This document shows, piece by piece, positions 55,801-62,530 of a stretch of 64,000 nucleotides of DNA. The notes under the pieces were generated by a model. The model searched no databases. It was not told where the DNA came from and saw only the letters and a program-made list of their open reading frames with translations. This stretch comes from Albula goreensis (lineage: Eukaryota > Chordata > Actinopteri > Albuliformes > Albulidae), in contig CM040745.1 in assembly GCA_022829145.1 (NCBI GenBank), positions 25,884,906 to 25,948,905 of the forward strand, in the 5' to 3' direction. Made by a program: the position numbers and the translations under genes. Every line of letters starts with the position of its first letter. Within the stretch, counting starts at the first letter, position 1.

Positions 55801-57049
55801 GTTAACTGGAAGTTTTAGAGTACATGTCATATCAGACCCTGTATCTGTTACATGCATTATTGCAACACATTTTTGTGGGTGTTTACCTCATCATTGTTGC
55901 AACAACCTGTGCATGCATAAATAGATTGTGCAAAGGGTTGTAGATAGTCATGTAAAGGATAGCATAACAGTTTTTGAAATAACAGGCCTCCTCTAATTCC
56001 TCTTTCTTTTTCTTTGTATTATGTATAATGGTAGCAATAATATTATTTATTGCTCTAAGAAATTATCATTTTTGTTTATATTCTATTCTGTTTTGGGGAT
56101 CCACCATCAGGAGACAGGTTTGATGTTTTGTTTTATGAAAAGGTGTGAAACTGAAATGATAGTGTGTAAGGGGGGGAACAGAACAATGGAGCCACAAGCA
56201 GAAAGTCAGTAACGCGTCCCTGACTCAAAACTTGAATCTTGACCCCAAAAATGTGGTTGTGGTATTTTTGACTTGCCTGCAACCCCCCTTTTTGTGGAGA
56301 GCAAAAGCAAACTCACTGCAGCCACAAAAGCAGATCGACCCAAGCCAGCGGTATTTCGGGGTTGTATTTGAAAACAGGTGACATATGATGCCCTGAAACT
56401 ACCTCAACATCATGACACTGGCTAATACTGAGTGAATTGTTTGCTTTCTGTTCATTTTTTCAACATAAACTTTTACATTAGTTCTTTATTTCCACATAAA
56501 AATGGGAAGAAGTGTAGACATGCTGCAGTGACACACCCAGACTGAAAAGGAATTTGTCATTCATTTTGTGAAGGGATTGAATAAATTTAAACTCTGTTTT
56601 GTGTACCAGCTATTGTCAACTTAGTTTAAAGGATCTTTCCATTAGCGTATTTGAGCACATTTTCAAGAGACGGTTTTAGAGGTCAGGGGAACAATGTTTC
56701 CCTCTGGTGGCAGTATATTCTGTCGACCAAATTTTTTAATTTACTGCAACTCAGTCTGCACCAGAAAACCTTTCAGGTGTTGAAAACGTAATTTTAAAAT
56801 AGATTTGAATGCAGCTGACAGAGTACTGTCAGTTAGGCACATGTACACTTAGACACCCATGTAAATGCATACACAGATTCAAACTATTGAAGTTCCAGCA
56901 AGTGGGTGAAGTAATGTAATGGTACTCTGTCTGTCTGGTAGGTGGCTATGCTAATGGAGATGGGCTTCTCCAGAATGGATGCCCTGGAGGCATTGCGAGC
57001 ATCCAACAATGATCTCAACATGGCCACCAACTTTCTGCTACAGCACTGA
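23255..57049 (+). CDS. UBAC2: UBA domain-containing protein 2 (nine coding exons)
   Basis: The CDS joins 23255-23285, 24976-25103, 25779-25898, 28126-28232, 44463-44586, 47063-47110, 48964-49209, 54476-54604 and 56942-57049. It totals 1041 nt and 346 residues; human UBAC2 has 344. All introns are GT-AG and the frame is continuous. The N-terminal two thirds are hydrophobic and rhomboid-like, with the family core LICLDLKDTFCSCLLIYNF in residues about 62-80 followed by FERRYGSRKF. A hydrophilic linker has MGATLDIQRQQRM. The C-terminus (residues about 312-346) is a UBA domain with the MGF loop and a terminal LLQH. Known of the family: an ER-resident inactive rhomboid homologue that works with AMFR/gp78 and FAF2/UBXD8 in ER-associated degradation and in holding FAF2 at the ER. 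I see no rhomboid Ser-His dyad. The gene looks intact. Intron 4 hosts GPR18 and GPR183 on the opposite strand. Confidence 0.95.
23572..23763 (+). repeat. 192-bp direct duplication, copy A
   Basis: This segment recurs at 25211-25402 in the same orientation with no gaps and six substitutions, about 97% identity. The two copies lie 1639 bp apart and flank UBAC2 exon 2. I see no terminal inverted repeats, poly(A) tail or target-site duplication that would mark it as a known mobile element. Confidence 0.95.
24504..24860. mobile_element. MITE-like element with GGCTGGGCA termini
   Basis: The left end reads GGCTGGGCAGTGCAATTATA and the right end, on the - strand, reads AGCGCTGGGCAAAATGAC. The interior is AT-rich with repeated TATTGATATATTGCA units. 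Non-autonomous repeats with GGGCTGGGCRATAT-type ends are common in teleost genomes. The exact boundaries and target-site duplication are not clear, and no transposase is present. Confidence 0.5.
24976..25103 (+). CDS. UBAC2: UBAC2 coding exon 2
   Basis: It completes Tyr11 and runs through KAPVTKSLLIIPSAVALLL, the first membrane segment, to RQDYQ (residue 53). The acceptor is TTTCATAG|AT and the donor CAG|GTGAGG. The exon is 128 nt, so skipping it would shift the frame. Near-identical 192 bp repeats lie on both sides. Confidence 0.95.
25104..25778 (+). other. UBAC2: UBAC2 intron 2
   Basis: A 675 bp GT-AG intron containing copy B of the 192 bp duplication (25211-25402). Nothing else is recognised. 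Confidence 0.85.
25211..25402 (+). repeat. 192-bp direct duplication, copy B
   Basis: It aligns without gaps to 23572-23763 with six substitutions. Similarity stops abruptly at both ends, so the unit is sharply bounded. The copies sit in UBAC2 introns 1 and 2. Confidence 0.95.
25779..25898 (+). CDS. UBAC2: UBAC2 coding exon 3
   Basis: Forty codons, residues 54-93, from VWKLLCGRLICLDLKD to RYGSRKFS. This is the best-conserved block of the rhomboid-like domain. The acceptor is TGTTTCAG|GT and the donor TCT|GTAAGC; both ends are phase 0. Confidence 0.95.
25899..28125 (+). other. UBAC2: UBAC2 intron 3
   Basis: A 2227 bp GT-AG intron, strongly AT-rich in its second half. I see no repeat family and no gene in it. 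Confidence 0.8.
28126..28232 (+). CDS. UBAC2: UBAC2 coding exon 4
   Basis: It encodes SFLFGTWILSALMDILLIEA through LPSG, residues 94-128, plus two bases of Pro129. The acceptor is CCCTACAG|TC and the donor CC|GTGAGT. The frame resumes in exon 5, 16 kb downstream. Confidence 0.95.
28442..28502 (+). repeat. Interspersed-repeat tail fragment
   Basis: The stretch around AACCTCACTGTAAAGTGCTTTGAA resembles the 3' tail shared by many fish SINE/LINE copies (CTGTAAAGCGCTTTGA). A related tail occurs near 35,030. It is a short, degraded fragment just beyond the GPR18 stop codon. Confidence 0.4.
28569..29564 (-). CDS. GPR18: G-protein coupled receptor 18
   Basis: A single-exon CDS of 331 residues, the same length as human GPR18. 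It is a class A GPCR with seven hydrophobic segments. Visible landmarks are N40 in TM1, D68 in TM2, C94 paired with C172 in the second extracellular loop, DRY at 118-120, a CFVPFH TM6 motif near 244-249, and DIILYY in TM7 in place of NPxxY. N-glycosylation sites lie at N6 and N11. Family-diagnostic strings include IVQP after DRY, HGRTSKLKPKVK and YYIVSKQFQ. The frame stays open seven codons upstream but only to a TTG; the first ATG (29562-29564) lies five bases after an acceptor-like site at 29570-29571. Known of the family: Gi-coupled receptor of lymphoid and myeloid cells, with N-arachidonyl glycine and resolvin D2 proposed as ligands but disputed. The CDS is GC-richer than its intron surroundings. 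Confidence 0.95.
   Translation of the reverse strand: MEGDQNLTLDNMSNELVPREYRIAGLVFYCVIFFIGIVVNLTALWVFSMTTKRRNSVSIYMINVAIVDLIFIILLPFRMVYYGLDQWPFGDIFCRISAALTVFYPCMALWLFALISADRYVAIVQPRHSKELKNVRKAIVSCICVWVMTLGSAAPLLFTDDDPDRASNFTTCAKTRDIVHLRKDNPVNFVRLICFFLVPICIMVGCYTVIVDNLIHGRTSKLKPKVKQKSVRIIVTLIVQVLVCFVPFHVCFVVLLLQDGSNEYSAWAAFTTFLMNLSTVLDIILYYIVSKQFQDRVISVILYRNYLRSVRRKSMHTGSVRSLSNLTSAVI
29570..32248 (-). other. GPR18: Inferred GPR18 5' UTR intron
   Basis: On the - strand a good donor (CAGAG|GTAAGAAC, boundary 32249/32248) is followed 2.7 kb later by a pyrimidine-rich tract and ATATAG|CTGAC just before the GPR18 ATG. Mammalian GPR18 also has non-coding 5' exon sequence. The pairing of these two sites is inferred. 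The interval holds short GT repeats near 29.65 and 29.81 kb and nothing else recognised. Confidence 0.4.
32249..32445 (-). promoter_or_regulatory. GPR18: Inferred GPR18 5' exon and promoter
   Basis: This stretch is GC-richer than its flanks. Reading on the - strand it contains ACAGGAAGTG (32431-32440, ETS/PU.1-type), a GTGACATCACTTCCTC composite (32365-32380; CRE-like plus ETS) and then the consensus donor at 32249/32248. A small upstream ORF of 11 codons (ATG at 32290, stop at 32255) would lie in the exon if transcription starts above it. The transcription start is unknown. Confidence 0.4.
35030..35105 (+). repeat. Fish SINE/LINE-type 3' tail
   Basis: CACTGTAAAGTACTTTGAGA followed by TTTTCTATAAATAAAGTGTATT and a TTATTATTGTTATT tail resembles the common teleost repeat end (AAGCGCTATATAAATAAA plus short tandem). 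It is a truncated, diverged copy. Confidence 0.5.
35267..35284 (-). promoter_or_regulatory. CTCF-like motif
   Basis: On the - strand the sequence reads AACCACTAGAGGTCGGCA, close to the vertebrate CTCF consensus CCASYAGRKGGCRS. It lies between the GPR18 5' region and GPR183. This is motif similarity only. Confidence 0.4.
35389..35950 (+). mobile_element. Degraded Tc1-like transposase remnant
   Basis: At 35820-35870 the + strand encodes VKHGGGSVMAWGCFAESG, matching the conserved GGGSVMVWGCF block of Tc1-type transposases. Upstream sequence, including HNCTIIKTLG near 35,665, fits the same family, but the frame is interrupted by many stops. Inverted terminal repeats could not be placed. The copy is dead. 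Confidence 0.7.
36866..36880 (+). promoter_or_regulatory. CTCF-like motif
   Basis: TCACTAGGTGGCAGT matches the CTCF core CCASYAGRKGGCR with one mismatch. It lies about 2.2 kb beyond the 3' end of the GPR183 coding region, between the two receptor genes. Confidence 0.4.
38522..38527 (-). terminator. GPR183: Candidate GPR183 polyadenylation signal
   Basis: AATAAA on the - strand, about 530 bp beyond the GPR183 stop codon, gives a plausible 3' UTR length. Other hexamers may be used. Confidence 0.35.
39053..40120 (-). CDS. GPR183: Oxysterol receptor GPR183 (EBI2)
   Basis: A single-exon CDS of 355 residues. It is a class A GPCR with N-glycosylation sites at N8 and N12, N44 in TM1, D72 in TM2, the C99-C177 loop disulfide, DRF at 123-125 in place of DRY (also DRF in human GPR183), FSPYH at 253-257, and DPFIYFFACKGYKRK at the end of TM7. 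The residues reported to bind 7-alpha,25-dihydroxycholesterol in human (R87, Y112, N114, Y116, E183, Y260) correspond to R82, Y107, N109, Y111, E179 and Y256, all present. Known role: Gi-coupled oxysterol sensor that positions B cells, T cells and dendritic cells in lymphoid tissue. The ATG is preceded by an acceptor-like site 25 bases upstream. The gene lies in UBAC2 intron 4, antisense to the host and in tandem with GPR18. Confidence 0.96.
   Translation of the reverse strand: MEDMGRGNLTSNVTCTNLYDHRDTARVIMPLHYTIVFTVGLLGNALALHVIRPNLKKMNSTTLYSTNLVISDILFTLSLPLRIVYYASGFHWGLGDALCKASGLIFYINTYAGVNFMTCLSVDRFIAVVLPLRFSRFRKVQNVKKICVFVWVVVLVQTLPLLSMPLTNKEPDGYITCMEYPNFENVDNLPFMLIGAVFMGYIFPVVTILVCYSVLCWKLHFAAKSNHLTEKSGRSKKAIGVICCVILVFVVCFSPYHIDILQYMVRKLLYDPDCEELRSFQVSLHITVCLMNFNSCLDPFIYFFACKGYKRKILKMMKRQVSASFSSVVRTSPEGSSRDFIDAQKIHLHNTRSQQ
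40145..41989 (-). other. GPR183: Inferred GPR183 5' UTR intron
   Basis: On the - strand an acceptor-like TGTTTTTTTTACATAG|ACCCC ends at 40145, 25 bases before the ATG, and a donor TTTG|GTAAGTGCC lies at 41990/41989. This gives an 1845 bp intron. Mammalian GPR183 also has a non-coding first exon spliced just before the ATG. The interval is AT-rich with no other gene. Confidence 0.55.
41990..42164 (-). promoter_or_regulatory. GPR183: Inferred GPR183 non-coding exon 1 and promoter
   Basis: On the - strand the block opens with AAACCACA (RUNX-type, 42157-42164), followed seven bases on by GCAGGAAGTG (ETS/PU.1-type, 42145-42154), then about 150 bp ending at the donor TTTG|GTAAGT (41990/41989). A second possible donor, GGG|GTGAGT, lies at 42110/42109. 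Adjacent RUNX and PU.1 sites are typical of blood-cell promoters, which suits this receptor. The transcription start is not fixed. Confidence 0.45.
44230..44290 (-). repeat. Partial MITE-like terminus
   Basis: On the - strand the sequence reads CTAGGGCTGAGTGATATGGA followed by CAAAAAAATC, a terminus common in teleost GGGCTGGGCRATATGG-type repeats and related to the element at 24504-24860. Only one end is evident. Confidence 0.4.
44463..44586 (+). CDS. UBAC2: UBAC2 coding exon 5
   Basis: It completes Pro129 and encodes LGPVFALFVPFYLSIPRVQV and on to SLVYIVGLQ (residue 170). The acceptor is TTGTCACAG|C and the donor CAG|GTGAGT. Confidence 0.95.
44587..47062 (+). other. UBAC2: UBAC2 intron 5
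   Basis: A 2476 bp GT-AG intron ending in a long T tract before AG. It contains an unexplained - strand open frame at 45413-45991. No other gene or repeat is recognised. Confidence 0.8.
45413..45991 (-). other. Unexplained 192-codon open reading frame
   Basis: An ATG-initiated frame of 192 codons antisense to UBAC2 within intron 5. The N-terminus (MCFGKKQAVSLYILFLINAP) has a short hydrophobic stretch like a weak signal peptide, and a second hydrophobic segment (IFCVMAYLITYMYI) lies near residue 110. I recognise no domain or family, and transposase or cytokine motifs are absent. It is unusually long for AT-rich intronic DNA but may be chance or an ancient pseudogene. I would not annotate it as a gene without transcript or conservation evidence. 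Confidence 0.15.
47063..47110 (+). CDS. UBAC2: UBAC2 coding exon 6
   Basis: A 48 nt exon encoding LLTSSPLMWIIALSGL, residues 171-186, a membrane segment. The acceptor is a T-run followed by AG and the donor is CTG|GTAAGT. It is too short to be found by length-based ORF calling but is required by the protein alignment. Confidence 0.93.
47111..48963 (+). other. UBAC2: UBAC2 intron 6
   Basis: A 1853 bp GT-AG intron of AT-rich sequence; no repeat or gene is recognised. Confidence 0.8.
48964..49209 (+). CDS. UBAC2: UBAC2 coding exon 7
   Basis: Eighty-two codons, residues 187-268. They cover the last hydrophobic stretch, IPRWMARSCSYLLEPLFS, then the cytosolic linker with GMGATLDIQRQQRMDLLDQQ and RRNRQQQ. 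The acceptor is TCCCCAG|GC. The donor CAG|GTCTGC is weaker than the others in this gene, but the frame and conservation place it here. Confidence 0.94.
49836..49862. repeat. Poly(T) tract
   Basis: Twenty-seven consecutive T residues. This could be the tail of a retroposed sequence inserted on the - strand, but no upstream SINE body or target-site duplication is evident. Confidence 0.8.
50645..50698 (+). repeat. Teleost L2/SINE-type 3' tail
   Basis: CCTGTAAGTCGCTTTCAGTT followed by TAAAGCATCTGCTAAATGAC resembles the widespread fish tail CTGTAAGTCGCTTTGGATAAAAGCGTCTGCTAAATG shared by LINE and tRNA-SINE families. Only the 3' end is present. Confidence 0.7.
54301..54330. repeat. Imperfect 12-bp-arm hairpin
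   Basis: Arms GCCAGCCAACAC and GTGTTGGATGGC pair with one mismatch around a 6-nt loop. It lies about 145 bp before UBAC2 exon 8. No function is evident. Confidence 0.5.
54476..54604 (+). CDS. UBAC2: UBAC2 coding exon 8
   Basis: Forty-three codons, residues 269-311. It starts with VGLINWNRFFPSLRHRGR, continues through a polar Gln/Pro/Asn-rich linker and ends with VSEEQ, the start of the UBA domain. The acceptor is TTTTCTAG|GT and the donor CAG|GTTAGA. Confidence 0.94.
54605..56941 (+). other. UBAC2: UBAC2 intron 8
   Basis: A 2337 bp GT-AG intron. GT-rich imperfect repeats occupy about 54650-54765 and a CTCF-like motif lies at 56700-56713. No gene is seen. Confidence 0.8.
56700..56713 (+). 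promoter_or_regulatory. CTCF-like motif
   Basis: CCCTCTGGTGGCAG resembles the CTCF core, and the GGTGGCAGTAT ending also occurs at the 36866 motif. It lies in UBAC2 intron 8. This is motif similarity only. Confidence 0.3.
56942..57049 (+). CDS. UBAC2: UBAC2 coding exon 9 (UBA domain)
   Basis: It encodes residues 312-346 and the TGA stop. VAMLMEMGFSRMDALEALRA and the terminal FLLQH form most of the three-helix UBA domain, including the MGF ubiquitin-contact loop. The acceptor is GTCTGGTAG|GT. Confidence 0.95.
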   Translation: MAMLMEMGFSRMDALEALRASNNDLNMATNFLLQH

Positions 57050-58009
57050 GAAGAAGGCCAGGGAGGAATGGGACCACAAGGCGTAGCACCCCAGCGCACA
57101 GTCCCGCATTGCCCAGCTTCCGAGCGGCGTGCCCATGTACACTGTGGACTCAAGACAACTGCTTCCTTGTGAATAATATTACGTCCCAGACAAGATTAAC
57201 TAGTCGTACTATGGGGTCAATAGTTCCTCTTCTGATGACAACTGATGTAGTCATTTCTTAATGATTACTTTAGATAAATGAGTTTGACTGCTTTGACTCT
57301 CTAAGGTGGTGGTCAGTGTTATGGTTTAGGGAGCTGTGATTGGTTAACTACTGACTGTCTGTCATCTGAATGCCACTGGTTAATTTTGTTTTGGTGGTTC
57401 TAGGATGATTTCTGATTGGTTGCTTGATTCAGTGCTGTAATGTGTCCTTAGAAGCTGGTGTAATGGGATGGGTGGTAGTGGATCTTGAGCTTCTGAAATC
57501 TCAGGGCTGGAATCCTCTCTGCCTAAGATGCACAGCCTCCCTCCCCCACTAGCTTACTGACCCCAGTTTCCATACACCTACATAGTTCTGATGTCTGAAT
57601 TCGGAGGATACCTAAGACAGTGTGTGAAAATCAGTGAAAGAAAATCATTGGAACATTGGAAAGCAGAAAACAATTAAGGAATGGTATGATTGTTGCTACT
57701 GTAAGTGTTTTGCGTGGAGAAAATTAAAAATGGCACAAAATTTCTGATATTTATTACTAAATATAGTTCTTTCTCAGAATTCTGCTTTAAATACATATGC
57801 AATTTATCTCTGTTTGGGTTTTTAATTGTATTAATGGCACCACAGGTACATGAAGTGTTTTAATTTCATTACAGATCTGTTGTTAGAGATCTTATAAAAA
57901 GTATGTTTATAATATGTACTTATTATAAGAAACAGTGAGTACATACGTTAAGTTAACAGGACTGACAGTCAGTGAAAGGGAAAATTGAAATTTGTGAAAT
58001 GTATGTATA

Positions 58010-58011
<2 letters not shown>

Positions 58012-58054
<43 letters not shown>
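58012..58054. repeat. (TA)n microsatellite
   Basis: Forty-three bases of alternating T and A within the predicted UBAC2 3' UTR; likely polymorphic. Confidence 0.9.
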
Positions 58055-58057
<3 letters not shown>

Positions 58058-58158
58058 ATCCTAATGTACAGTGTATATGATGTATATGTTCTTAATTCCT
58101 GCTCTACAGTTTGAGGGGTCTATCTTCTGTATAATTTAATGGCTTAATTTCACTGTGG

Positions 58159-58164
58159 AATAAA
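58159..58164 (+). terminator. UBAC2: UBAC2 polyadenylation signal
   Basis: The first canonical AATAAA hexamer downstream of the UBAC2 stop codon. A cleavage site would be expected 10 to 30 bases beyond. Confidence 0.55.
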
Positions 58165-59751
58165 ACTATAATATTCAACTGGGTATTATATATTACGTTA
58201 TATATCACTAATGAGCATTGAAATATTATGTAATTCATTTGATATTTAATTTTGAATTAACTGTGTTGCATTATATGTTGCTTTGCATCTACTTGATCTT
58301 GACTGTCCATGTGTGTCTGCCAGACTGTAGCACATGCGTGCGTGCATATTTTCCTGTGCAGAGGTGTAGAGAAGTTTTTGACATTACTTGTATGACTGTT
58401 GCTCTGAATTTTTTGTTGTGATTTCTAAAACCTATTTAGCTTATGTTCGTTGAAACAATATTCTTTTTTAAAATCCATTTTTAAGCCCTCCATGAATCTA
58501 AATACTGTTGTAGGTTCAGTTTCACTGCAGTGCACTTACCAGTATCAAACTGGTGTTACAAAAAATTATGAGGTATGAAATGCATTAAAACATAAAATTA
58601 CTGAAAAAGCAATATTTTCTTTTTTAGTTTTCTTTGCTTTCCCCACCAAAATTCACTTTTCTAAAATGTAGTTTGCATGTACATCAGTATGTGTGTAATT
58701 ATAAAATGATCGGGTAAGGTAAATATGATTGGATTTGATTTGGATTCATAATGAGAAGTCACTCTAACTGAATTGCACTATAAGATACTGTGCTTCTGTG
58801 CTTCCTTTTTTACTGAAAATTGTGCAACTATGTGACAGTCAGCTTCTGGTTTTTATAAAGCCCTGTGTTACAAGTCTTTCATAAGATGTCAGGAACTTTC
58901 CTCACCCTTCCTCCCATGCCCTGGGTGGTAGTTTTGATGTGGGAAGGACACCGTTAGTTTTTCTGATGATAATATGGGAATCAGCCAAATACATTACTAT
59001 CTAGCCGGTTGTGTTTTGCAAAGCTGCTGCTAAACTGGCATCATTGTTGATTATTTTTACCATATTAATTAATTAGGTATTCTGTAACTATAAAAAAAAT
59101 AATGAATGCCAGTACAGACATTACATAAGATACTTTGTGAGTATTATTTGGTGGGTGTTTTACAGCAGAAAGCCACACAGTGGCAGCAAAATCATTGAGA
59201 ATGTTTTTGTTCCAGTTTTGTGGTTCTTTCAAAAATTTCCTCAGTATGTATGTTTTTACAGTTATGACGGTGCTGTATATTCAGTCAAAATCAGTTCAGC
59301 AGAACACAGTGTACCCAATACTGTGTGGGTGCCGCATTGTATTTAACACTATTTAAGTGTTACTCTTTGCCCTGGTGTTGATAAAATTAATTGTCTCAGC
59401 TGTGAGGTGATTTTTTAATGTATAAATGTATACTTTTTTTATATTCCCACATTGGTCTACATGTGAACGGGCAAGAAATGGTAAGAATATTGACATCTGT
59501 CAAGTATTGATAGTTCATATTTTTATTTATATAAGGCTAAGTGAACATTTTAAGCTCTTTTGGACAAAAAAAAACTAACAGGTATTTGCATTGACAGGCA
59601 TCAATCTCCTTAATATGTTTTGTTAAACTGGGTTGTGAAAATTATGGGTTAGATAGTTCTATGAAAAAAACATTGAATAGTACTAATCAACATACCATAA
59701 TATAGCCTACCTGGTGACTACTTTTTTTTATTCCATTATACCTTATTTATA

Positions 59752-60366
59752 TGTGGGAAGTCAAAAAGTATTGCTACTAGGGTTCCAGTTCATACATGTA
59801 CAGCTTTATTCCAAACAAAACATGCTTAAACATGTCTCTGAGGTCAGCGGATGACTGCAGACAAGTTCTCTCATTAATTCAGTTGCCTTAGTCTCATCAG
59901 GGTGTCTAAGAAAATTGAAAACTGCATTGGTAAGCAAAAGGGCAGGATAGTTGTGCCAAGGATTTTTTTCCCATCACGACAATGCACTTGCTCATTCCTC
60001 AAGGGCAGCAACGGCTGTCCAACAAGAATTTCGCCGGGAAAGCTTACCCCATCCACCCTACAGCCCTGGTCTTGCCCCTTCAGACTTTTTTAATAACATT
60101 TAAAAGGAGTTCGTTGATGATGCCAAAACTCCAGTTTTAACATGGTGTAAATCAAAGAGCACAGAATTCAATAAAAATATCAAAGTGTGAATCTATTGTT
60201 TCTCAACATGTCCCCCATCTAGGTTTATACACTTCTGAAACACTGCTTTCAGAAGTGTATAAACCTAGATGGGGACATGTCGAGAAACAATAGCTTCAAA
60301 TTTCAATATTTGTATTTAATAAAGGTTTTGTATGATTATAGTAGTAATACTTTTTACTTACCCTCA
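59752..60366 (+). mobile_element. Internally deleted mariner (DD34D) element
   Basis: The element is flanked by TA dinucleotides (59750-59751 and 60367-60368). Its ends form 28-bp inverted repeats that match at 22 positions, around CAAAAAGTATTGCTACTA and its relative on the other strand. Inside, the + strand encodes HHDNALAH (Asp codon 59978-59980) and HPPYSPGLAPSD (Asp codon 60083-60085). The two Asp residues are 34 residues apart, the mariner D34D spacing. SPD is changed to SPG, a stop follows within a few codons, and the N-terminal two thirds are missing, so the copy cannot make transposase. Near the right end an inverted duplicate of the transposase C-terminus forms a hairpin. Confidence 0.88.
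60188..60298. repeat. Long inverted repeat inside the mariner
   Basis: The left arm 60188-60240 and right arm 60247-60298 are reverse complements over about 52 bp, with two mismatches and one extra C, around a 6-nt loop (CACTGC). The right arm encodes FQKCINLDGD on the + strand, the usual mariner transposase C-terminus; the left arm is the same sequence inverted. Confidence 0.93.
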
Positions 60367-62011
60367 TATATTTGTTTTGTTAAAATGTTGGAAAAACGAA
60401 CCTAGTTTTTGCCATTGAATGTTATTGCTTGCTGGCTAGCTGCAAGGCATAGATGCTGGGCATGAGGCATCTTAACCACTACATTTACATACAGAGATCC
60501 CTTTGCAGATATGAAGAAAACTTCAATATTTCTGTTTGATGTCAGGTTTGTTCATCAGAAAGGAAGTATGTGTAGTCAGTTTCCATCCAAGTAACATTGA
60601 AAGTAATGTATGTATAACCTAGCTCTGTGTTGACAATTTAAATAACTAAAATATAGTTTATCATATTTATTGTGGCGCTTTGGTGCAATACACAAATATG
60701 TGACAAACCTAAATTTCACTAAATGAATGCATCATAATGCTGCATGTAGAGGTATCCTGAGTTAAGCTCAAGTTGTTCCATCTCATATTGAATTGATAAG
60801 ATATATGACCCTAACTATGATACTTGTATAGCCACATGAATGTGCTGAAAGTAAGAGTTTAATTGCAATATGATGTGTCTGCCAATCCTCATTCAAACAG
60901 TGAAATAAAGGGTGTAAGTAGAAAAATAAGACCCATTTGCAAGAGATTCTGAGAACATGCATTTATGATAAACTGAAAAATATGGTTCTAAACAATTTTA
61001 TTTAAAAAATTTGATTTTGTTTTCAAAGATGAAATGGAAACTTAGATTTTCTAAGATCCTTAGTCATAAATCTGTTGCAACTAGTAATGCAGCCAAACAA
61101 AGATGTCTTTGACCATAACAAACAGTGGTCAGTACTGGGGTTGAGATATCCTTCATTTGTGTGATCACTGTGATCATCTGAGGTGGTGGACGCCAGGCTG
61201 AATCACAGTTAAACAGAGTGTTGTGGTTTTGACTGGAATTGTGGGAGGCCCCTTGCTGGGTGGGTCACCCTTGACCTTTACCATGGTGAGAGCTGGTTTC
61301 ATAAGCCATAAGCCAGACACTTCATTTCTCTGTGAGATGACTGACAGGGGAAGATCCTGAACGGCCTGTTTCCTGGAAGTTACTGTGATGTTGCAAAAAG
61401 AACTTATCCATGTAACTCCGTTAAGAATTCTGCTATTGTATTTTTCTCCCTCAGAGGGAAATTTGGGGCAGCAAATGCTGATGGCTACATGAATATTCTG
61501 TTTCAAATATATGAATATATACCAAGAAAGTAAATGGCAGTTGGCCAACTGACTGAAAAAGAAAAACACCATTATATTGAAAGCTGAACACACTGTAGAA
61601 TGAATGATGTGGCTGGAAATGTAAGAGTGTTGTTGCTTTGGTTATCCTTTTTAATTTAATCCTTTACTGCTGGACTGTATAATTTAACAGCTGTCTCAAA
61701 AAGACTAAATCTGCAAACATTTGGTCTCAACATTATGTTGGTCCTTTCATATATAATAACTATGACTGCATTTCTTTAAGGCAAGGTTTAGAAAAATTGT
61801 TTTCACTGGTCATGAACAGATTTACAAATTTAGATACAAATTGAGATGTTGGCTGAAAATGTAGGCAATGTTGATGCAGACCAACATTTGTACAATACGA
61901 GCAATGAAGAAATGAATCCTAACCAAACTGAATGACTATTTGTGCTCAAAGTGAAGTGAAAATACATATTTTGAGCTTGTCAGGTTGTTTATGAAATTAT
62001 TTTAGCTCAGC

Positions 62012-62530
62012 ATGCATAGAATGCATGGCACAGGGTTGTGGTGCCTGTTGAAATTAGATAAAAGCATCATTTCGCAAGCACAAATGCGTGGAGATTTTAT
62101 CTTTCCTAAGTATGTAAAACCACTGTGGAATGAATATATCAAAAGACTACAGAATTTGTCAACACTTCAAACTCCTCAACACTACATTCAAGAAAAGGAA
62201 ACTGTTTTGAAATTTAAAACTAAAATAATAGTCTTTCTGAGTGCAACGTATACCTTCTATTTTTCCGGTCTCTCCTCTGAGTTGACTTTCGTTATTGAAT
62301 TCATTTTATTATATACAGCTATGCATGCCACTGTTAGAGCAACCAGCACACCTCAGTTTTCTTCTATAAAGTTGACATTTTCCTCTCATTACCCTTGCTG
62401 TGCTATCACAACACTGTGCAAGACCAATGAAGCTGAGGAGGACATGTTCTACAGGCTAAATATGTACGCCATGTGTAGTTTTTCCAAGAATACTTTGTGT
62501 TGTTGTGTTGTCAAGTGTAGAAATAATTGA
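62012..62530 (+). other. Unexplained 172-codon open reading frame
   Basis: An ATG-initiated frame of 172 codons with a hydrophobic middle and a Cys-rich C-terminus (CCCVVKC). I recognise no family, and there is no clear promoter, splice partner or neighbour. AT-rich DNA rarely keeps a frame open this long by chance, but it does happen; codon content looks non-coding to me. Low confidence as a gene. Confidence 0.1.

Larger units (their letters stand above)
57050..58180 (+). other. UBAC2: UBAC2 3' UTR
   Basis: The first AATAAA after the stop is at 58159-58164, which predicts a 3' UTR of about 1.1 kb. The region contains a pure AT repeat at 58012-58054. A longer transcript using a later signal is possible. 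Confidence 0.6.

Noticed and set aside
59902..60093. A 63-codon + strand frame in the mariner region
   Set aside because: It is out of phase with the transposase remnant, which is identified by HHDN and HPPYSP in another frame.
61174..61593. A 139-codon - strand frame downstream of UBAC2
   Set aside because: I recognise no family. The hydrophobic start is encoded by a T-rich tract and no supporting signals are visible.
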